Positions 41,293 to 50,052 of a stretch of DNA of 64,000 bases are shown piece by piece (position 1 is the first letter of the stretch; every line of letters begins with the position of its first letter). Under the pieces are notes generated by a model. That model did no database searches. It was not told where the DNA came from and saw nothing but the letters and a program-made list of their open reading frames with translations. A program made the translations under genes and the position numbers. The stretch comes from a virus: positions 1 through 64,000 of IMG/VR virus record IMGVR_UViG_3300042197_001567; one strand, 5' to 3'.

Positions 41293-42672
41293 TTAGTCCA
41301 CATTAAAGATTAATAACATTTCATAGTTTTTAGGAAGATATTGATTATCTTCCGGTTTAATTGTTGTGTAAGTTATATTTTGTTTTTCTCTTTTAAATAA
41401 ATCTTTTCCGTTCTTTACAACGTCCATAATATGTTCTTCGTTTACAAATTCTCCATTATTATACTCTTGGTGTGAAAAATTTTGAATTTTATTTTTAATA
41501 AAATTTACATCCCCAAAATATGAAAAATGCCAACCTCCTTTTTGTACCACACTTCCATCACCCATTCTAACTCTTTGAGGTGAGTTAATTGTTTTATAAG
41601 TTCCATAATTAATAACTTTTGGAAAATGCCAAACACCATTAAATTTACAAGTTAAATTATAATAATACATTTCCTGTCTCAATGTCATTAAAGATTTTAC
41701 CAATTTTTTAGCTTTAAGTTCTTTGATGGTATTTGTGTCTGGTATTTCATCAACATCGGTTATAAGAATAATGTCATCATCATTTAATGATAATTGTTTA
41801 ATACCTTTATCAATTGCATTTCTTTGTGTTGTTTCATTTGTCCAGGGGTTAGAATGGTTAAGTTCGTCCTCAACAATATGGATAATTTTATTAAGATATT
41901 TTTCATAACGTTCCTTATTTTCCTCAAAAAACAATGGCTTTTCTTTACCGACAAATGTTTTTGTGGACTCAACTAAAACAAATTTATCAACTAAACCATC
42001 AAGTTCTTTCAATCTAAATTCTAACATATCAAACTCATTATAAAAAATAAAACAATCTATTATTTTTGTTTCACTTTCTTCTTTGATTTCTTGTTCTCCT
42101 TTGGTAAAGATAGAAGTCATACTATCATAATTAATTTTTTCGTCTTTTTTAAAAATCTCAATATTTTTCATTTGGTTTATTATATTGGATAGGGAAGGTA
42201 AAGTTTCACTTTTAGTTAAAATCTGGTAAGGAGTGACCTTTGAATCGATATATTCTTCTCTAAAGGATGTATGAAGATCCTCAATCACATAAAATCCAGA
42301 ATTTTTTAATTTTGGCCAAAGGATCTCTAATGATTTTAATTGGTGTGATGTCATATGACTACCGTCGTCAATGATAATATCGAAAAAATCATCTTGATAT
42401 AATTTAGTTAAATTATCGTCCGCTTGTGAAATTTTTGTAAAATGAAATCTTTCGTGTTGAAAATTGATGTCGATAATATCGATGCAATATATTTCAGCGT
42501 TTTGAAAATAATCTAACCATGTTTTAATTGAATTTCCGGATAGAAATCCTATTTCTAATAGATTAATTTTTTCATTTCGTAAATTATTAAATTTAGAATC
42601 ATAAAAATCTAGAAACTTATGATAAGTCGCTTTGTCAGTTTTGTAGGATAATCCTATTTCTTGTAGTGTCAT
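41293..42672 (-). CDS. Fused SAM methyltransferase and GT17 glycosyltransferase
   Basis: A 459-residue two-domain protein. Residues about 1-165 are a class I methyltransferase of the macrocin O-methyltransferase style ('INLLEIGFLSGNSIKTWLDYF', 'FDIIIDDGSHMTSHQLKSLEILWPKL', 'GFYVIEDLH'). Residues about 203-459 match GT17, the MGAT3-like N-acetylglucosaminyltransferases: 'IIDCFIFYNEFDMLEFRLKELDGLVDKFVLVES', 'DDDIILITDVDEIP' with the metal DVD, 'MYYYNLTCKF', 'GGWHFSYFG'. It likely adds a sugar and methylates the product. It overlaps the upstream methyltransferase gene by 4 nt. Confidence 0.88.
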   Translation of the reverse strand: MTLQEIGLSYKTDKATYHKFLDFYDSKFNNLRNEKINLLEIGFLSGNSIKTWLDYFQNAEIYCIDIIDINFQHERFHFTKISQADDNLTKLYQDDFFDIIIDDGSHMTSHQLKSLEILWPKLKNSGFYVIEDLHTSFREEYIDSKVTPYQILTKSETLPSLSNIINQMKNIEIFKKDEKINYDSMTSIFTKGEQEIKEESETKIIDCFIFYNEFDMLEFRLKELDGLVDKFVLVESTKTFVGKEKPLFFEENKERYEKYLNKIIHIVEDELNHSNPWTNETTQRNAIDKGIKQLSLNDDDIILITDVDEIPDTNTIKELKAKKLVKSLMTLRQEMYYYNLTCKFNGVWHFPKVINYGTYKTINSPQRVRMGDGSVVQKGGWHFSYFGDVNFIKNKIQNFSHQEYNNGEFVNEEHIMDVVKNGKDLFKREKQNITYTTIKPEDNQYLPKNYEMLLIFNVD

Positions 42673-43367
42673 ATTGTAATTTTTTTTCTGTTATAAAATA
42701 TGTGTGATGCTCGATATTCACAATCAACAATCACATTTTGTGGTACTTTAATATAACCATAATCATAAAAATCAAAAATATTTACCCAGAATTTTTCTGG
42801 TTGTTCATTACAATGATGGTAATGAGCTGAATTTGTGCCAGGGGGCTCAAAAGAAAACCAAATAATATCTGAATGGTCAACCAGTGTTTTAATTAAAGTG
42901 GCACTAAAAGGAGTTTCGATATGTTCAGCAACTTCAGTACAACAAACCATATCAAATCTTTTTTCTAGGTTTATTGGTAATCTTAAATCGTGTCTTTTTA
43001 TAATTTCTGTTGATATACCTTTACTTATTGACGAATCATAACCACAAATAGAACCCTCAAGTGCAAAAATACCAATATTTCTATTTAAAAATTCTTTTGT
43101 AAACCATCCACCACCACAACCAACTTCTAATACCGAATTAAGATTTTTATTTGTTATTTTTTTGTAATAATTGATAACATGACCTACATATTTTTTTGTG
43201 ACAATATAAGATACATGATCATGTTTAAAATAATTTTTTTCATAGAATGTGTCAATGTCAAATAATTCAAAGGAATTTGGGTGATCTTCATCAAACCACC
43301 ATTTTTGATTTTTACCAATCCACCCAATATCTTGACCGGATTCATTAAATACTTCTACTTTTTTCAT
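42669..43367 (-). CDS. Class I SAM-dependent methyltransferase
   Basis: A 232-residue methyltransferase. Motif I 'VLEVGCGGGWFTKEFL' (about 81-96), an acidic residue after strand 2 (FALEGS), 'FDMVCCTEVAEHIETPF' (motif IV/V region) and 'IIWFSFEPPGTNSAHYHH'. It resembles sugar O-methyltransferases found in glycan gene clusters. The substrate is unknown. It is coupled to the MT-GT17 fusion gene. Confidence 0.85.
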   Translation of the reverse strand: MKKVEVFNESGQDIGWIGKNQKWWFDEDHPNSFELFDIDTFYEKNYFKHDHVSYIVTKKYVGHVINYYKKITNKNLNSVLEVGCGGGWFTKEFLNRNIGIFALEGSICGYDSSISKGISTEIIKRHDLRLPINLEKRFDMVCCTEVAEHIETPFSATLIKTLVDHSDIIWFSFEPPGTNSAHYHHCNEQPEKFWVNIFDFYDYGYIKVPQNVIVDCEYRASHIFYNRKKITI

Positions 43368-43368
43368 A

Positions 43369-44049
43369 TTATCTTTTTCTCCATTTATTCATAAACACAC
43401 GACCTAATCCATCAGTCATTTCATATTTCTTTCTTCCTTCAAGAAATCCATGACTTTTACTTAAAAGGTGTGTTACTTTTGATTTTGTAATAAGCGCGTG
43501 TTTAATATTGTTTTTCTTTAAACTTTGAGCATAATCATTGTCCTGATACCAAAATGTAAATTGTTCATCAAATCCACCAATTGTTTGAATTGCCGATTTA
43601 TGAACCAATATTGACCAACCAGCAACTTCATATGAAGTTCTATACCCATAGTAAATGTCAGACTTTTTATCAAATGTTTGATGTCTGTGCCAATCATCAT
43701 CCATAGGTGACATAGATAAAATTTGATTGTCATGATTATGAGCAATCATCATTTCTTCTAAAAAGTTTTTGTGATATATTGTATCATTGTTGGATATCAA
43801 AACCCAATCATTTTTACAATCCTTAAGTCCAATATTTAAAAATTTGTTGTAATTAAATTCTTCCTTTGGTTGTATTACTTTAACATTTGGTTGATCATAT
43901 TTGTATCCGTTAATCCAATCAGTTTCAATTAATAAAATATTAAATTTAATATCTTCAGAACTAGAGTTTAGACTATTAATACAGTCATTATTCATTTTTA
44001 AAATTGAGTCGTCTTTTACATAACTCAAAATTATTACATCTACTACCAT
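43369..44049 (-). CDS. Glycosyltransferase family 2
   Basis: A 226-residue GT-A enzyme: 'DVIILSYVKDDSILKMNNDCINSL', 'FNYNKFLNIGLKDCKNDWVLISNNDTIYHKN' with NND in place of DxD, 'EVAGWSILVHKSAIQTIGGFDEQFTFWYQDNDYAQSLKKNN' (the conserved GGFDE...DxD acceptor region) and a basic tail. A weak promoter-like CGTTTATAATAA lies 12 nt before the ATG. It is part of the glycosylation operon. Confidence 0.85.
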   Translation of the reverse strand: MVVDVIILSYVKDDSILKMNNDCINSLNSSSEDIKFNILLIETDWINGYKYDQPNVKVIQPKEEFNYNKFLNIGLKDCKNDWVLISNNDTIYHKNFLEEMMIAHNHDNQILSMSPMDDDWHRHQTFDKKSDIYYGYRTSYEVAGWSILVHKSAIQTIGGFDEQFTFWYQDNDYAQSLKKNNIKHALITKSKVTHLLSKSHGFLEGRKKYEMTDGLGRVFMNKWRKR

Positions 44050-44100
44050 CTTATTTATTATTATAAACGTGTTTTATTGTGTTGTAAATATATAAGTTTA

Positions 44101-44259
44101 TTATAAGGCCCTTTTTGTTGTCCAAACTATTATACGTTTACGTTCCAACTTAATTTTTAATTTTTCTTCTACCTGATTGCGAGTTAATAACTCACCTTCA
44201 ATGACCATAACATTTTTTTCTAATTTACTAATGGTTGGTTGCATTTTATCTATTTCCAT
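44101..44259 (-). CDS. Short 52-residue basic protein
   Basis: An open frame from ATG (44259) to TAA (44101) starts MEIDKMQPTISKLEKNVMVI and ends IIVWTTKRAL. It is a strongly charged helical peptide. The start overlaps the 3' end of the upstream glycosyltransferase gene by 14 nt, as usual in this operon, and it explains the otherwise empty 200 bp before the next gene. No family is recognised. Confidence 0.55.
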   Translation of the reverse strand: MEIDKMQPTISKLEKNVMVIEGELLTRNQVEEKLKIKLERKRIIVWTTKRAL

Positions 44260-45769
44260 ATAAATGTCTAATAACATTCATGACAAATTGTTGGTTTACT
44301 AATGGTGTTTCTGTTGGTGTTATTCCGTGTTTTCGTTTATAATGTTCTGTACCAACTCTAAAGTTTTCATTCCATTCCGGAGTTCTTGCAATTGTACTTT
44401 CCTGTATTGAGTTTGGAATATCGGTCAAGTAATCCCAACTTTTATCAATATCCGCAAAATACCAAAAAGGTGGGTGAAAATTATTTTTAATTGCTTGATA
44501 AGTGTGCTCAACATGTTCCCAAGCGTTTTTAAACATCGGATCAAATAAACCAATTTTATCTAATACTGATTTGTGATAGTACGAAAATGCACCAACGCAA
44601 TTAGGATATAAAACAACACTGACACCTTCTGGATATGGTACTACCATTCTTGGATTTGGTTCTCCATCAACATCTTTTCTATCTTCAAGAGTTGTAAAAC
44701 CCGTGGATCCTTTTTTATTTGCTGGACCATGAAGTGCAAAATTTAAATGTTTTATCCCGGAAATAACTGAATGTCTTATGTATTGTTCAAAAACTTTTTC
44801 GTTTTTAATTAATATGTCGTCTTCCATAAGAAATATGTGCTCACAACCTTGATCTAACAAATATTTCATTGCGGTATTTTTTGCTGCCCCAACACATTGA
44901 TTTGTTTCATGTTGAATGATGTGTGCTTGTTCTGGATATGATGAACTATCGTATGGAGTACCATCATTTACAATTACAAAGTTTTTCATCCACTTTGGTA
45001 CTGTAAATGCAGATTGTTTGATTCTGTGTTCTGCTTTATATGTTGTCATCCCAATACCAACTTTAGAAATATCAAATTCCATTTTTTCTTCTAAAGTTTT
45101 ATTGTTGGATAATCTTACGGGAAGATTATTCTTATATTTTTCTTCGAATTTTGTTTTATTTTGTTCCCACTGTTCGTTGGTCATGCCAACAGATTTGTGA
45201 GTAACTCTAATTAAAGTTGTAACTCCAAGTTTAACCCCATTTAAGTAGTTTTCAAAACAAAATGGAATTTCATAAAAATGAAACCCTTTGAACTCTTCGT
45301 TGAAATTTGATTTTAATTTTGTTTTATCAACGGCAAAAAATAACCCGTCAAGAACAACAACTTCTTTAATTTTATTTCCTTGGTCAGGCGAATATGTGTT
45401 AGTCCATTTTTTTCCTTCATGTTTGTGTGAAACGATTCCGGTCATTGATTCTTTCATTGTCCACCAACGACCATCAATTAAATCTGTGGTTCCTGCAATT
45501 CCAATTACACCGAATTCGGGGTTTTTAGAAAATAATTTTAATAATTTTTCACCCCAATTTTTTGTATCGAATTCAATATCGTCATGACAAAAAACAACTA
45601 TATCATTTTTCGACTCATTTAAAATTTCATTATAAACTTGTGCCAATCCTTTTTCACCATTATTTACCTTTTCGATAAATTCATAGTGTTTGTTTTTTCC
45701 ACAAGAGCTTCTTAAATATTCTAAAAGTTGTGGATTATGTTGTCTAGTTGAGTATCCTAATGTTATCAT
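44246..45769 (-). CDS. Tandem two-domain glycosyltransferase
   Basis: A 507-residue protein with two GT-A modules. The N-terminal module (about 1-215) has 'NEILNESKNDIVVFCHDDIEFDTKNW' with HDD as metal motif and 'VIGIAGTTDLIDGRWWTM'. The C-terminal GT2-like module (about 230-507) has 'VGIGMTTYKAEHRIKQSA', 'VIVNDGTPYDSSSYPEQ', 'CVGAAKNTAMKYLLDQGCEHIFLMEDDILI' with EDD, and 'GAFSYYHKSVLDKIGLFDP'. Two active sites suggest addition of two sugars or a repeating unit. It overlaps the dUTPase gene by 4 nt. Confidence 0.84.
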   Translation of the reverse strand: MITLGYSTRQHNPQLLEYLRSSCGKNKHYEFIEKVNNGEKGLAQVYNEILNESKNDIVVFCHDDIEFDTKNWGEKLLKLFSKNPEFGVIGIAGTTDLIDGRWWTMKESMTGIVSHKHEGKKWTNTYSPDQGNKIKEVVVLDGLFFAVDKTKLKSNFNEEFKGFHFYEIPFCFENYLNGVKLGVTTLIRVTHKSVGMTNEQWEQNKTKFEEKYKNNLPVRLSNNKTLEEKMEFDISKVGIGMTTYKAEHRIKQSAFTVPKWMKNFVIVNDGTPYDSSSYPEQAHIIQHETNQCVGAAKNTAMKYLLDQGCEHIFLMEDDILIKNEKVFEQYIRHSVISGIKHLNFALHGPANKKGSTGFTTLEDRKDVDGEPNPRMVVPYPEGVSVVLYPNCVGAFSYYHKSVLDKIGLFDPMFKNAWEHVEHTYQAIKNNFHPPFWYFADIDKSWDYLTDIPNSIQESTIARTPEWNENFRVGTEHYKRKHGITPTETPLVNQQFVMNVIRHLYGNR

Positions 45770-46329
45770 ATGCCTGTACTTCCAAAACCTTTATCGGACC
45801 TATCTTTATTTTTAATAGTTCCTACTTCTACTAGTCTAATCCACTTACCACAAACAACAGGAGATACGACCGCTTGAGCAATTTTTTGTCCTTTTTCTAT
45901 TTTAACTTTTTGATTTGTAGTGTTGAATATAATTACTTGAATTTCACCAGTATAACCTTGATCTACAGTTCCTGGTGAATTTAAAACCATAAGACCTTGT
46001 TTAAGTGCTAATCCACTTTTTGATCTTACTTGGATTTCATATCCGTCTGGAATATCTATGTGTAGTCCAGTCGGTACTAAAATCCTATCGAAAGGATGAA
46101 CCCAGATATCTGTGGTTGAAAATAAATCAAAACCAGAATCCGTAGGATATGCATACTTTGGAGATGTTGCGTCTTCATTTGATTTAGAAAATTTAACGTC
46201 CATAGTTGGTTGATACGCAACCATCTCTTTTTCTAAAGAATCAATAGTAAAACCAAATCTTTCTTCAAAATTCTTAAACGAATTGTTTTCAAAATCATCA
46301 CTGAATAAATCTTCAATATTTTCTTCCAT
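45766..46329 (-). CDS. dut: dUTP diphosphatase
   Basis: A 187-residue trimeric-type dUTPase with all five motifs: YPTDSGFDLFS (61-71, motif I), 'RSKSGLALKQGL' (II), 'GTVDQGYTGEIQV' (III), 'EKGQKIAQAVV' (IV) and 'RSDKGFGSTG' (V). It removes dUTP and supplies dUMP for thymidylate synthesis. An extra 45-residue acidic N-terminus is unlike most family members and might be a partner-binding tail. It shares 1 nt with the upstream exonuclease gene. Confidence 0.95.
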   Translation of the reverse strand: MEENIEDLFSDDFENNSFKNFEERFGFTIDSLEKEMVAYQPTMDVKFSKSNEDATSPKYAYPTDSGFDLFSTTDIWVHPFDRILVPTGLHIDIPDGYEIQVRSKSGLALKQGLMVLNSPGTVDQGYTGEIQVIIFNTTNQKVKIEKGQKIAQAVVSPVVCGKWIRLVEVGTIKNKDRSDKGFGSTGI

Positions 46330-47030
46330 TATTTTAAACTTTTTAATTTCATAATTGCGTCAATCAATACTTCAACATCTCTCTCACAGTATTCGGCAAT
46401 TTCTTTTAATTTATTTTGTTCCCAGTAGGATTCGTGTACTTTACCACCAGTTACCTCACCATCTTTTGGTGTCGGTATATCCAAACAAGCACACATCAAA
46501 TCTAATGAACCAATTGCGGTGTATGCCCCATATTGCCAAATTTCTTTTGTGTCAATTGCCTTTACCTCCCATGGTTTAGTATCGTAAGACGGAAGTATTT
46601 TAGATGGCATAATTCCATTTACAATCATACGTTTTGCTAACATAGGAATGTCAAAGTTTTTTAAATTATGACCGCAAAGGTAAAAGTCTAACTTATGACA
46701 ACGATTTAATAAATCTCGAACATCGGTTAACAATTTAACTTCGTCATCACCAGAAAACGTTTGTTTTTTTACTTCACCATTATCTAAAACAAATGCCATT
46801 GACACACAAACAATTTTTGCAAACTCCGGAACTAATGCGGTTCGTTTTGCGAAAATCTGATCTAATGAAAGTTGCGAATCTTCAGGAAATCTTTTTTGAA
46901 ACCAGTCGATATATTTAATGAATTGATCCGCCACTTTTGGATTACTGGTTTTACATGTTTCATAGTCCCTACAACCACCAACAGTTTCAATATCCAAAAA
47001 TAAAATTTTTGTTAAAGGTATATTTATCAT
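46329..47030 (-). CDS. DnaQ-like 3'-5' exonuclease, PolB-exonuclease type
   Basis: A 233-residue RNase H-fold nuclease. Exo I 'ILFLDIETVGG' (DxE), Exo II 'YLCGHNLKNFDIPMLAKRM' (HNxxxFD) and Exo III 'YCERDVEVLIDAI' (YxxxD). It resembles the predicted 3'-5' exonucleases related to the exonuclease domain of family B polymerases. It could act in repair or RNA/DNA end processing. It is nested in the enzyme operon between dUTPase and the homing endonuclease. Confidence 0.88.
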   Translation of the reverse strand: MINIPLTKILFLDIETVGGCRDYETCKTSNPKVADQFIKYIDWFQKRFPEDSQLSLDQIFAKRTALVPEFAKIVCVSMAFVLDNGEVKKQTFSGDDEVKLLTDVRDLLNRCHKLDFYLCGHNLKNFDIPMLAKRMIVNGIMPSKILPSYDTKPWEVKAIDTKEIWQYGAYTAIGSLDLMCACLDIPTPKDGEVTGGKVHESYWEQNKLKEIAEYCERDVEVLIDAIMKLKSLK

Positions 47031-47863
47031 TATTTGTTTTTTAGTTTATCGATTATTTCCCACCCTTTGTTTTTACCATATGCTTTTAAAGTTGTGGTGC
47101 TAACAGACAATTTATTTTTTTTTACATGTTCAATAAATGAAGTATAACCCAAAAATTTTAAAATGTCATTAGATGGTGTTTTAATTACCCAAATAATTTT
47201 TCTAGAGTGAGATTGTTTTTCCACCGATTCCTTGCTCCTTTTCTTACCTAATCTAGATAAAGACATTTGTATTTTTCGTTCATCAGTATATTTTTTACCT
47301 TTGTTAGGTGATACTTGTCCTTTTTTTTTATCTGAAATTTTTTTCTTGGATTCATTAGACATTGGTTTTTTTTTTATACCTTTTAGTGACTCACTAATTT
47401 TTTTTCTTGTGTTGTCATTTATAATTCTACCTTTAGACACTTCTCTAATTTTTTTTCTAAAACCTTCAGACATTTTTAGACCTTTATTCCAACCACCGAT
47501 ATTTCTATTTTGATTTTTTGCGGTTTGAGACATTTTAATTTTACTTTCTTTGGTGTGTTTTTTTCCTAACATAGGGGATCCGCCGTCACCACCTGAAGTT
47601 AAATTAACTAAATTAAATCCCCAACATTTCATTTGATAAATCCAATATGACTCAATTTCATTTGATATGTCATCATCACAGATATCTAATATTTCCATAA
47701 CAATTTTTCTGTTATTTAATAAAACATTATTAATCCACTTTTCTTTATAAGTTTTTTTGTGTTTACTCTCATTGATGTGTGAGTGATATCTTTTGACGGT
47801 AAATTTTGTTTTACCAACATAACGGATTTTTTCTCCGTCGCTTAATGTGTAAATATAAGTCAT
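47030..47863 (-). CDS. GIY-YIG homing endonuclease with NUMOD3 repeats
   Basis: A 277-residue protein. The N-terminal GIY-YIG domain shows 'YIYTLSDGEKIRYVGKTKFTVKRYHSHI' with Tyr and Arg catalytic positions and 'EIESYWIYQM' with Glu. From about residue 95 it has a series of basic NUMOD3-type repeats (GKKHTKESKIKMS, GRIINDNTRKKISES, GKKYTDERKIQMS) that bind DNA. It has its own octamer 3 nt upstream. It interrupts the metabolic/glycosylation operon next to the GT4 gene and is a SegA-like invader. Confidence 0.9.
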   Translation of the reverse strand: MTYIYTLSDGEKIRYVGKTKFTVKRYHSHINESKHKKTYKEKWINNVLLNNRKIVMEILDICDDDISNEIESYWIYQMKCWGFNLVNLTSGGDGGSPMLGKKHTKESKIKMSQTAKNQNRNIGGWNKGLKMSEGFRKKIREVSKGRIINDNTRKKISESLKGIKKKPMSNESKKKISDKKKGQVSPNKGKKYTDERKIQMSLSRLGKKRSKESVEKQSHSRKIIWVIKTPSNDILKFLGYTSFIEHVKKNKLSVSTTTLKAYGKNKGWEIIDKLKNK

Positions 47864-47866
47864 AAC

Positions 47867-47874
47867 AATAAATA
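47867..47874 (-). promoter_or_regulatory. Phage promoter octamer (TATTTATT), short-spacer class
   Basis: Minus-strand TATTTATT lies 3 nt before the ATG of the GIY-YIG gene. Confidence 0.5.
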
Positions 47875-47891
47875 TTATGACTTATATAATA

Positions 47892-49139
47892 TTACTTAAC
47901 TAAACTCAAATAAAAATCAGCTCTTGTTTTAGTGACCAAATTAAGATCATATCTATCTTTTACGGTTTCATACAATCTTTCTCCAAGATCTGTAATCATA
48001 TTTGGATTTTCAACCAATTTTTTAATCGATTTGAACCAATCGCTGTGATTTCTTGTCTCATCAACTAATAGTGCGTTTCCATCAGTAAACTGACCATTTT
48101 TAAGTGCGTGTTTTAAATCAATTGTATATGGACCAACGTTTGATGCGATTAATGCTTTTTTATAAAAGCCAGCCTCAATTACTTTTAATTGTGATTTCAT
48201 TCGATTAAATACATGATTTTTAATTGGTGCTAATGAAATATCAAATTTAGAATAATTTTTAGCATAGCTTGTAACCGGTCTTGTCCATACTCTAACATAA
48301 TTTTCATTCTCAACACCAAGGTAATCGTTCTCAATAAAAGTATCTAAATAATTTTTATACTTTTCTGAAATTATTTTGTAATTATCAGTAAAAATCTGTT
48401 CGTATTTAACCCAAACGGTTTCTTCAGGTCTAATTGGTCTTTGTGTTTTTTCACCAGTTTGTCTATTGATTTCAGTAACTTGTCCTCTAATGTCAAATCC
48501 ACAAACATAATACTGTAACTTATTTTGGTAGTTTGACAACTTTGGGACCAATCCGTCTAAAAGTTTTAAATCATGTAGGTGAGAAGATCCTCCTAACCAA
48601 CCAACTCTAATTTTTTCGGATGGTAGTGTTGGTTCACAAAACTGCGGGTCTTTTGGATCAACAGCATTAGGTAAAACAAAAACATTTTTATTAAATTTTC
48701 TAATTTCATTTGCAAACAATTCTGTGGTTGTCGTAACATAATCACAAACTTTAAGATTTGCCATAATTTTCTCGTGCAATTTGTTTGACACGATTAACTG
48801 ATGAATTGGATGTTCTTTTGTTGGTAACCAATAATCATCAATATCTCCAATTACAACAATACCTAATGACCGTAATGATTTAATTAAATTTGGTGTGTTA
48901 TCGTAATCTGAACCTATGGTTCTGTGAAAATGTACAATCTGATATTTTTTCCAGTAATTTATATCGTTAATTCTTGGCGAATAATCAATATCAACATGAA
49001 ACTCGTCTGGAAAAAGATTTTGTAATTTAACGTGGGGGTCAACTGAACGGAATTTACCTCAGCCAACCCCCGACTGGTCACTTGGAAGAACCAATACTCT
49101 GATTCTTTCACGACCATTCAAGGGGTTATTTTGTGTCAT
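47892..49139 (-). CDS. GT4-like glycosyltransferase interrupted by in-frame TGA (recoding or decay)
   Basis: From ATG 49139 one frame runs to 47892, broken only by TGA at 49059-49061: N-part MTQNNPLNGRERIRVLVLPSD and QSGVG, stop, then GKFRSVDPHVKLQNLF. Residues after the stop include 'YQIVHFHRTIGSDYDNTPNLIKSLRSLGIVVIGDIDDYW', 'VCDYVTTTTELFANEIRKFNKNVFVLPNAVD', 'IRVGWLGGSSHLHDL' and 'QLKVIEAGFYKKALIASNVGP', a GT-B/GT4 layout. Without the stop it is about 415 residues, full length. The uninterrupted downstream part has only a GTG (48791) as late start and would lack the first domain. The stop sits in an mRNA hairpin. The options are readthrough, bypass, a recent nonsense mutation or a sequencing error. 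The start overlaps the upstream homing endonuclease end by 14 nt. Confidence 0.75.
49034..49071 (-). promoter_or_regulatory. mRNA hairpin enclosing the in-frame TGA
   Basis: In the coding-strand RNA, GGGGGTTGGCTGA (49071-49059) pairs over all 13 positions with TCAGTTGACCCCC (49046-49034) around a 12-nt loop. Three pairs are G-U, and on the top strand the same positions are mismatches. The TGA forms the top of the 5' arm and is flanked by GGC and GGT glycine codons. GGG, GGC and CCC codons are unusual for this genome. Confidence 0.6.
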
Positions 49140-50040
49140 ATTTTTTAATTAGTTTATTTATTATAGTTCGATCCGAAATATAATCCGATTCCCAAACTAC
49201 TTCTAAATTATAACCATTATTTAAAATTATGTCAACTTTGTTTCTATCATATTCCCAAAGTTTTTCGGCCGTCATACCTTTTACTTGGTGAAAATAGTCT
49301 TTATTGTACTTGTTTGGGTTACAGTGCCAATAATCACCATTATACTCTATTATCAAATTTAATTTAGGTAAAAATATATCACAAATTTTTGTATCAACTC
49401 TGTGAGAATGTTTTACACTATACCCAAGTTTTTTTATTTCATTTATTATTTCTTTTTCTGTTTTTGATCTGTTAATTGATTTTAATTTACCTAGTCTTCT
49501 TGTTTCATTCATTTTTTCAGACATTATTTTTTTAACGTGATCTAATTCACCACTATCCCATTTTTGTTTAAGATTTTTTCTTGCCTTTTCTTTCCACATT
49601 TTGTTTGACATAGAATTTTTATTACCAGTCGCCTTTCCTTTTCTATTTTCAGATATTTGTTTTTTTGTTTCTTCTGAATGTTTTTTATTATAAAATGGGT
49701 TATTATTTCCTTTCATATTTTCAGATAAACAACTTTTACAAACTGAATTTTTATTTTCTGAATTAAAATAGTTTCTACATGTTGTTACTTGAGTTTTTGT
49801 TGTAATTAATATTATTTTTTCACATCTCGGACATTTTCTTTCAGTTACATACTTCCCATTTATTAGTTTTATCTCAATAGATTTACATCTATTTCTTTTT
49901 CTAACAACTTTGTTATCATTCAGTATTTTTAAAATAGTTGGTTTAGAAACATTAAATTCTTCGGCAATTTGTATCGAATTTCTTCCTTGTAAATATTTTT
50001 TGATGATTAACTTTTCGTCCAGATTGATCTTTTTACCCAT
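49126..50040 (-). CDS. Vsr-like (EDxHD) homing endonuclease with HTH and NUMOD3
   Basis: A 304-residue protein starting MGKKINLDEKLIIKKYL. It has an HTH (about 18-40, 'SIQIAEEFNVSKPTILKIL'), a zinc ribbon 'CPRCEKI...CKSC' (about 70-105), NUMOD3-like basic repeats 'GNNNPFYNKKHSEETKKQIS', then a Vsr-type nuclease: 'KTEKEIINEIKKLGY', 'CDIFLPKLNLIIEYNGDYWHCNPNKY', 'WEYDRNKVDIILNNGY', 'VVWESDY'. The start at 50040 is chosen because a perfect promoter octamer lies inside the longer frame. It is inserted immediately before, and overlapping, the interrupted GT4 gene. Confidence 0.88.
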   Translation of the reverse strand: MGKKINLDEKLIIKKYLQGRNSIQIAEEFNVSKPTILKILNDNKVVRKRNRCKSIEIKLINGKYVTERKCPRCEKIILITTKTQVTTCRNYFNSENKNSVCKSCLSENMKGNNNPFYNKKHSEETKKQISENRKGKATGNKNSMSNKMWKEKARKNLKQKWDSGELDHVKKIMSEKMNETRRLGKLKSINRSKTEKEIINEIKKLGYSVKHSHRVDTKICDIFLPKLNLIIEYNGDYWHCNPNKYNKDYFHQVKGMTAEKLWEYDRNKVDIILNNGYNLEVVWESDYISDRTIINKLIKKYDTK

Positions 50041-50052
50041 AACATTTTTTAT

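Noticed and set aside
48792-49125. Apparently empty 330-bp intergenic stretch, considered as an RNA gene or regulatory region
   Set aside because: It is the N-terminal coding part of the GT4 gene in the same frame as the downstream part, separated only by one TGA.
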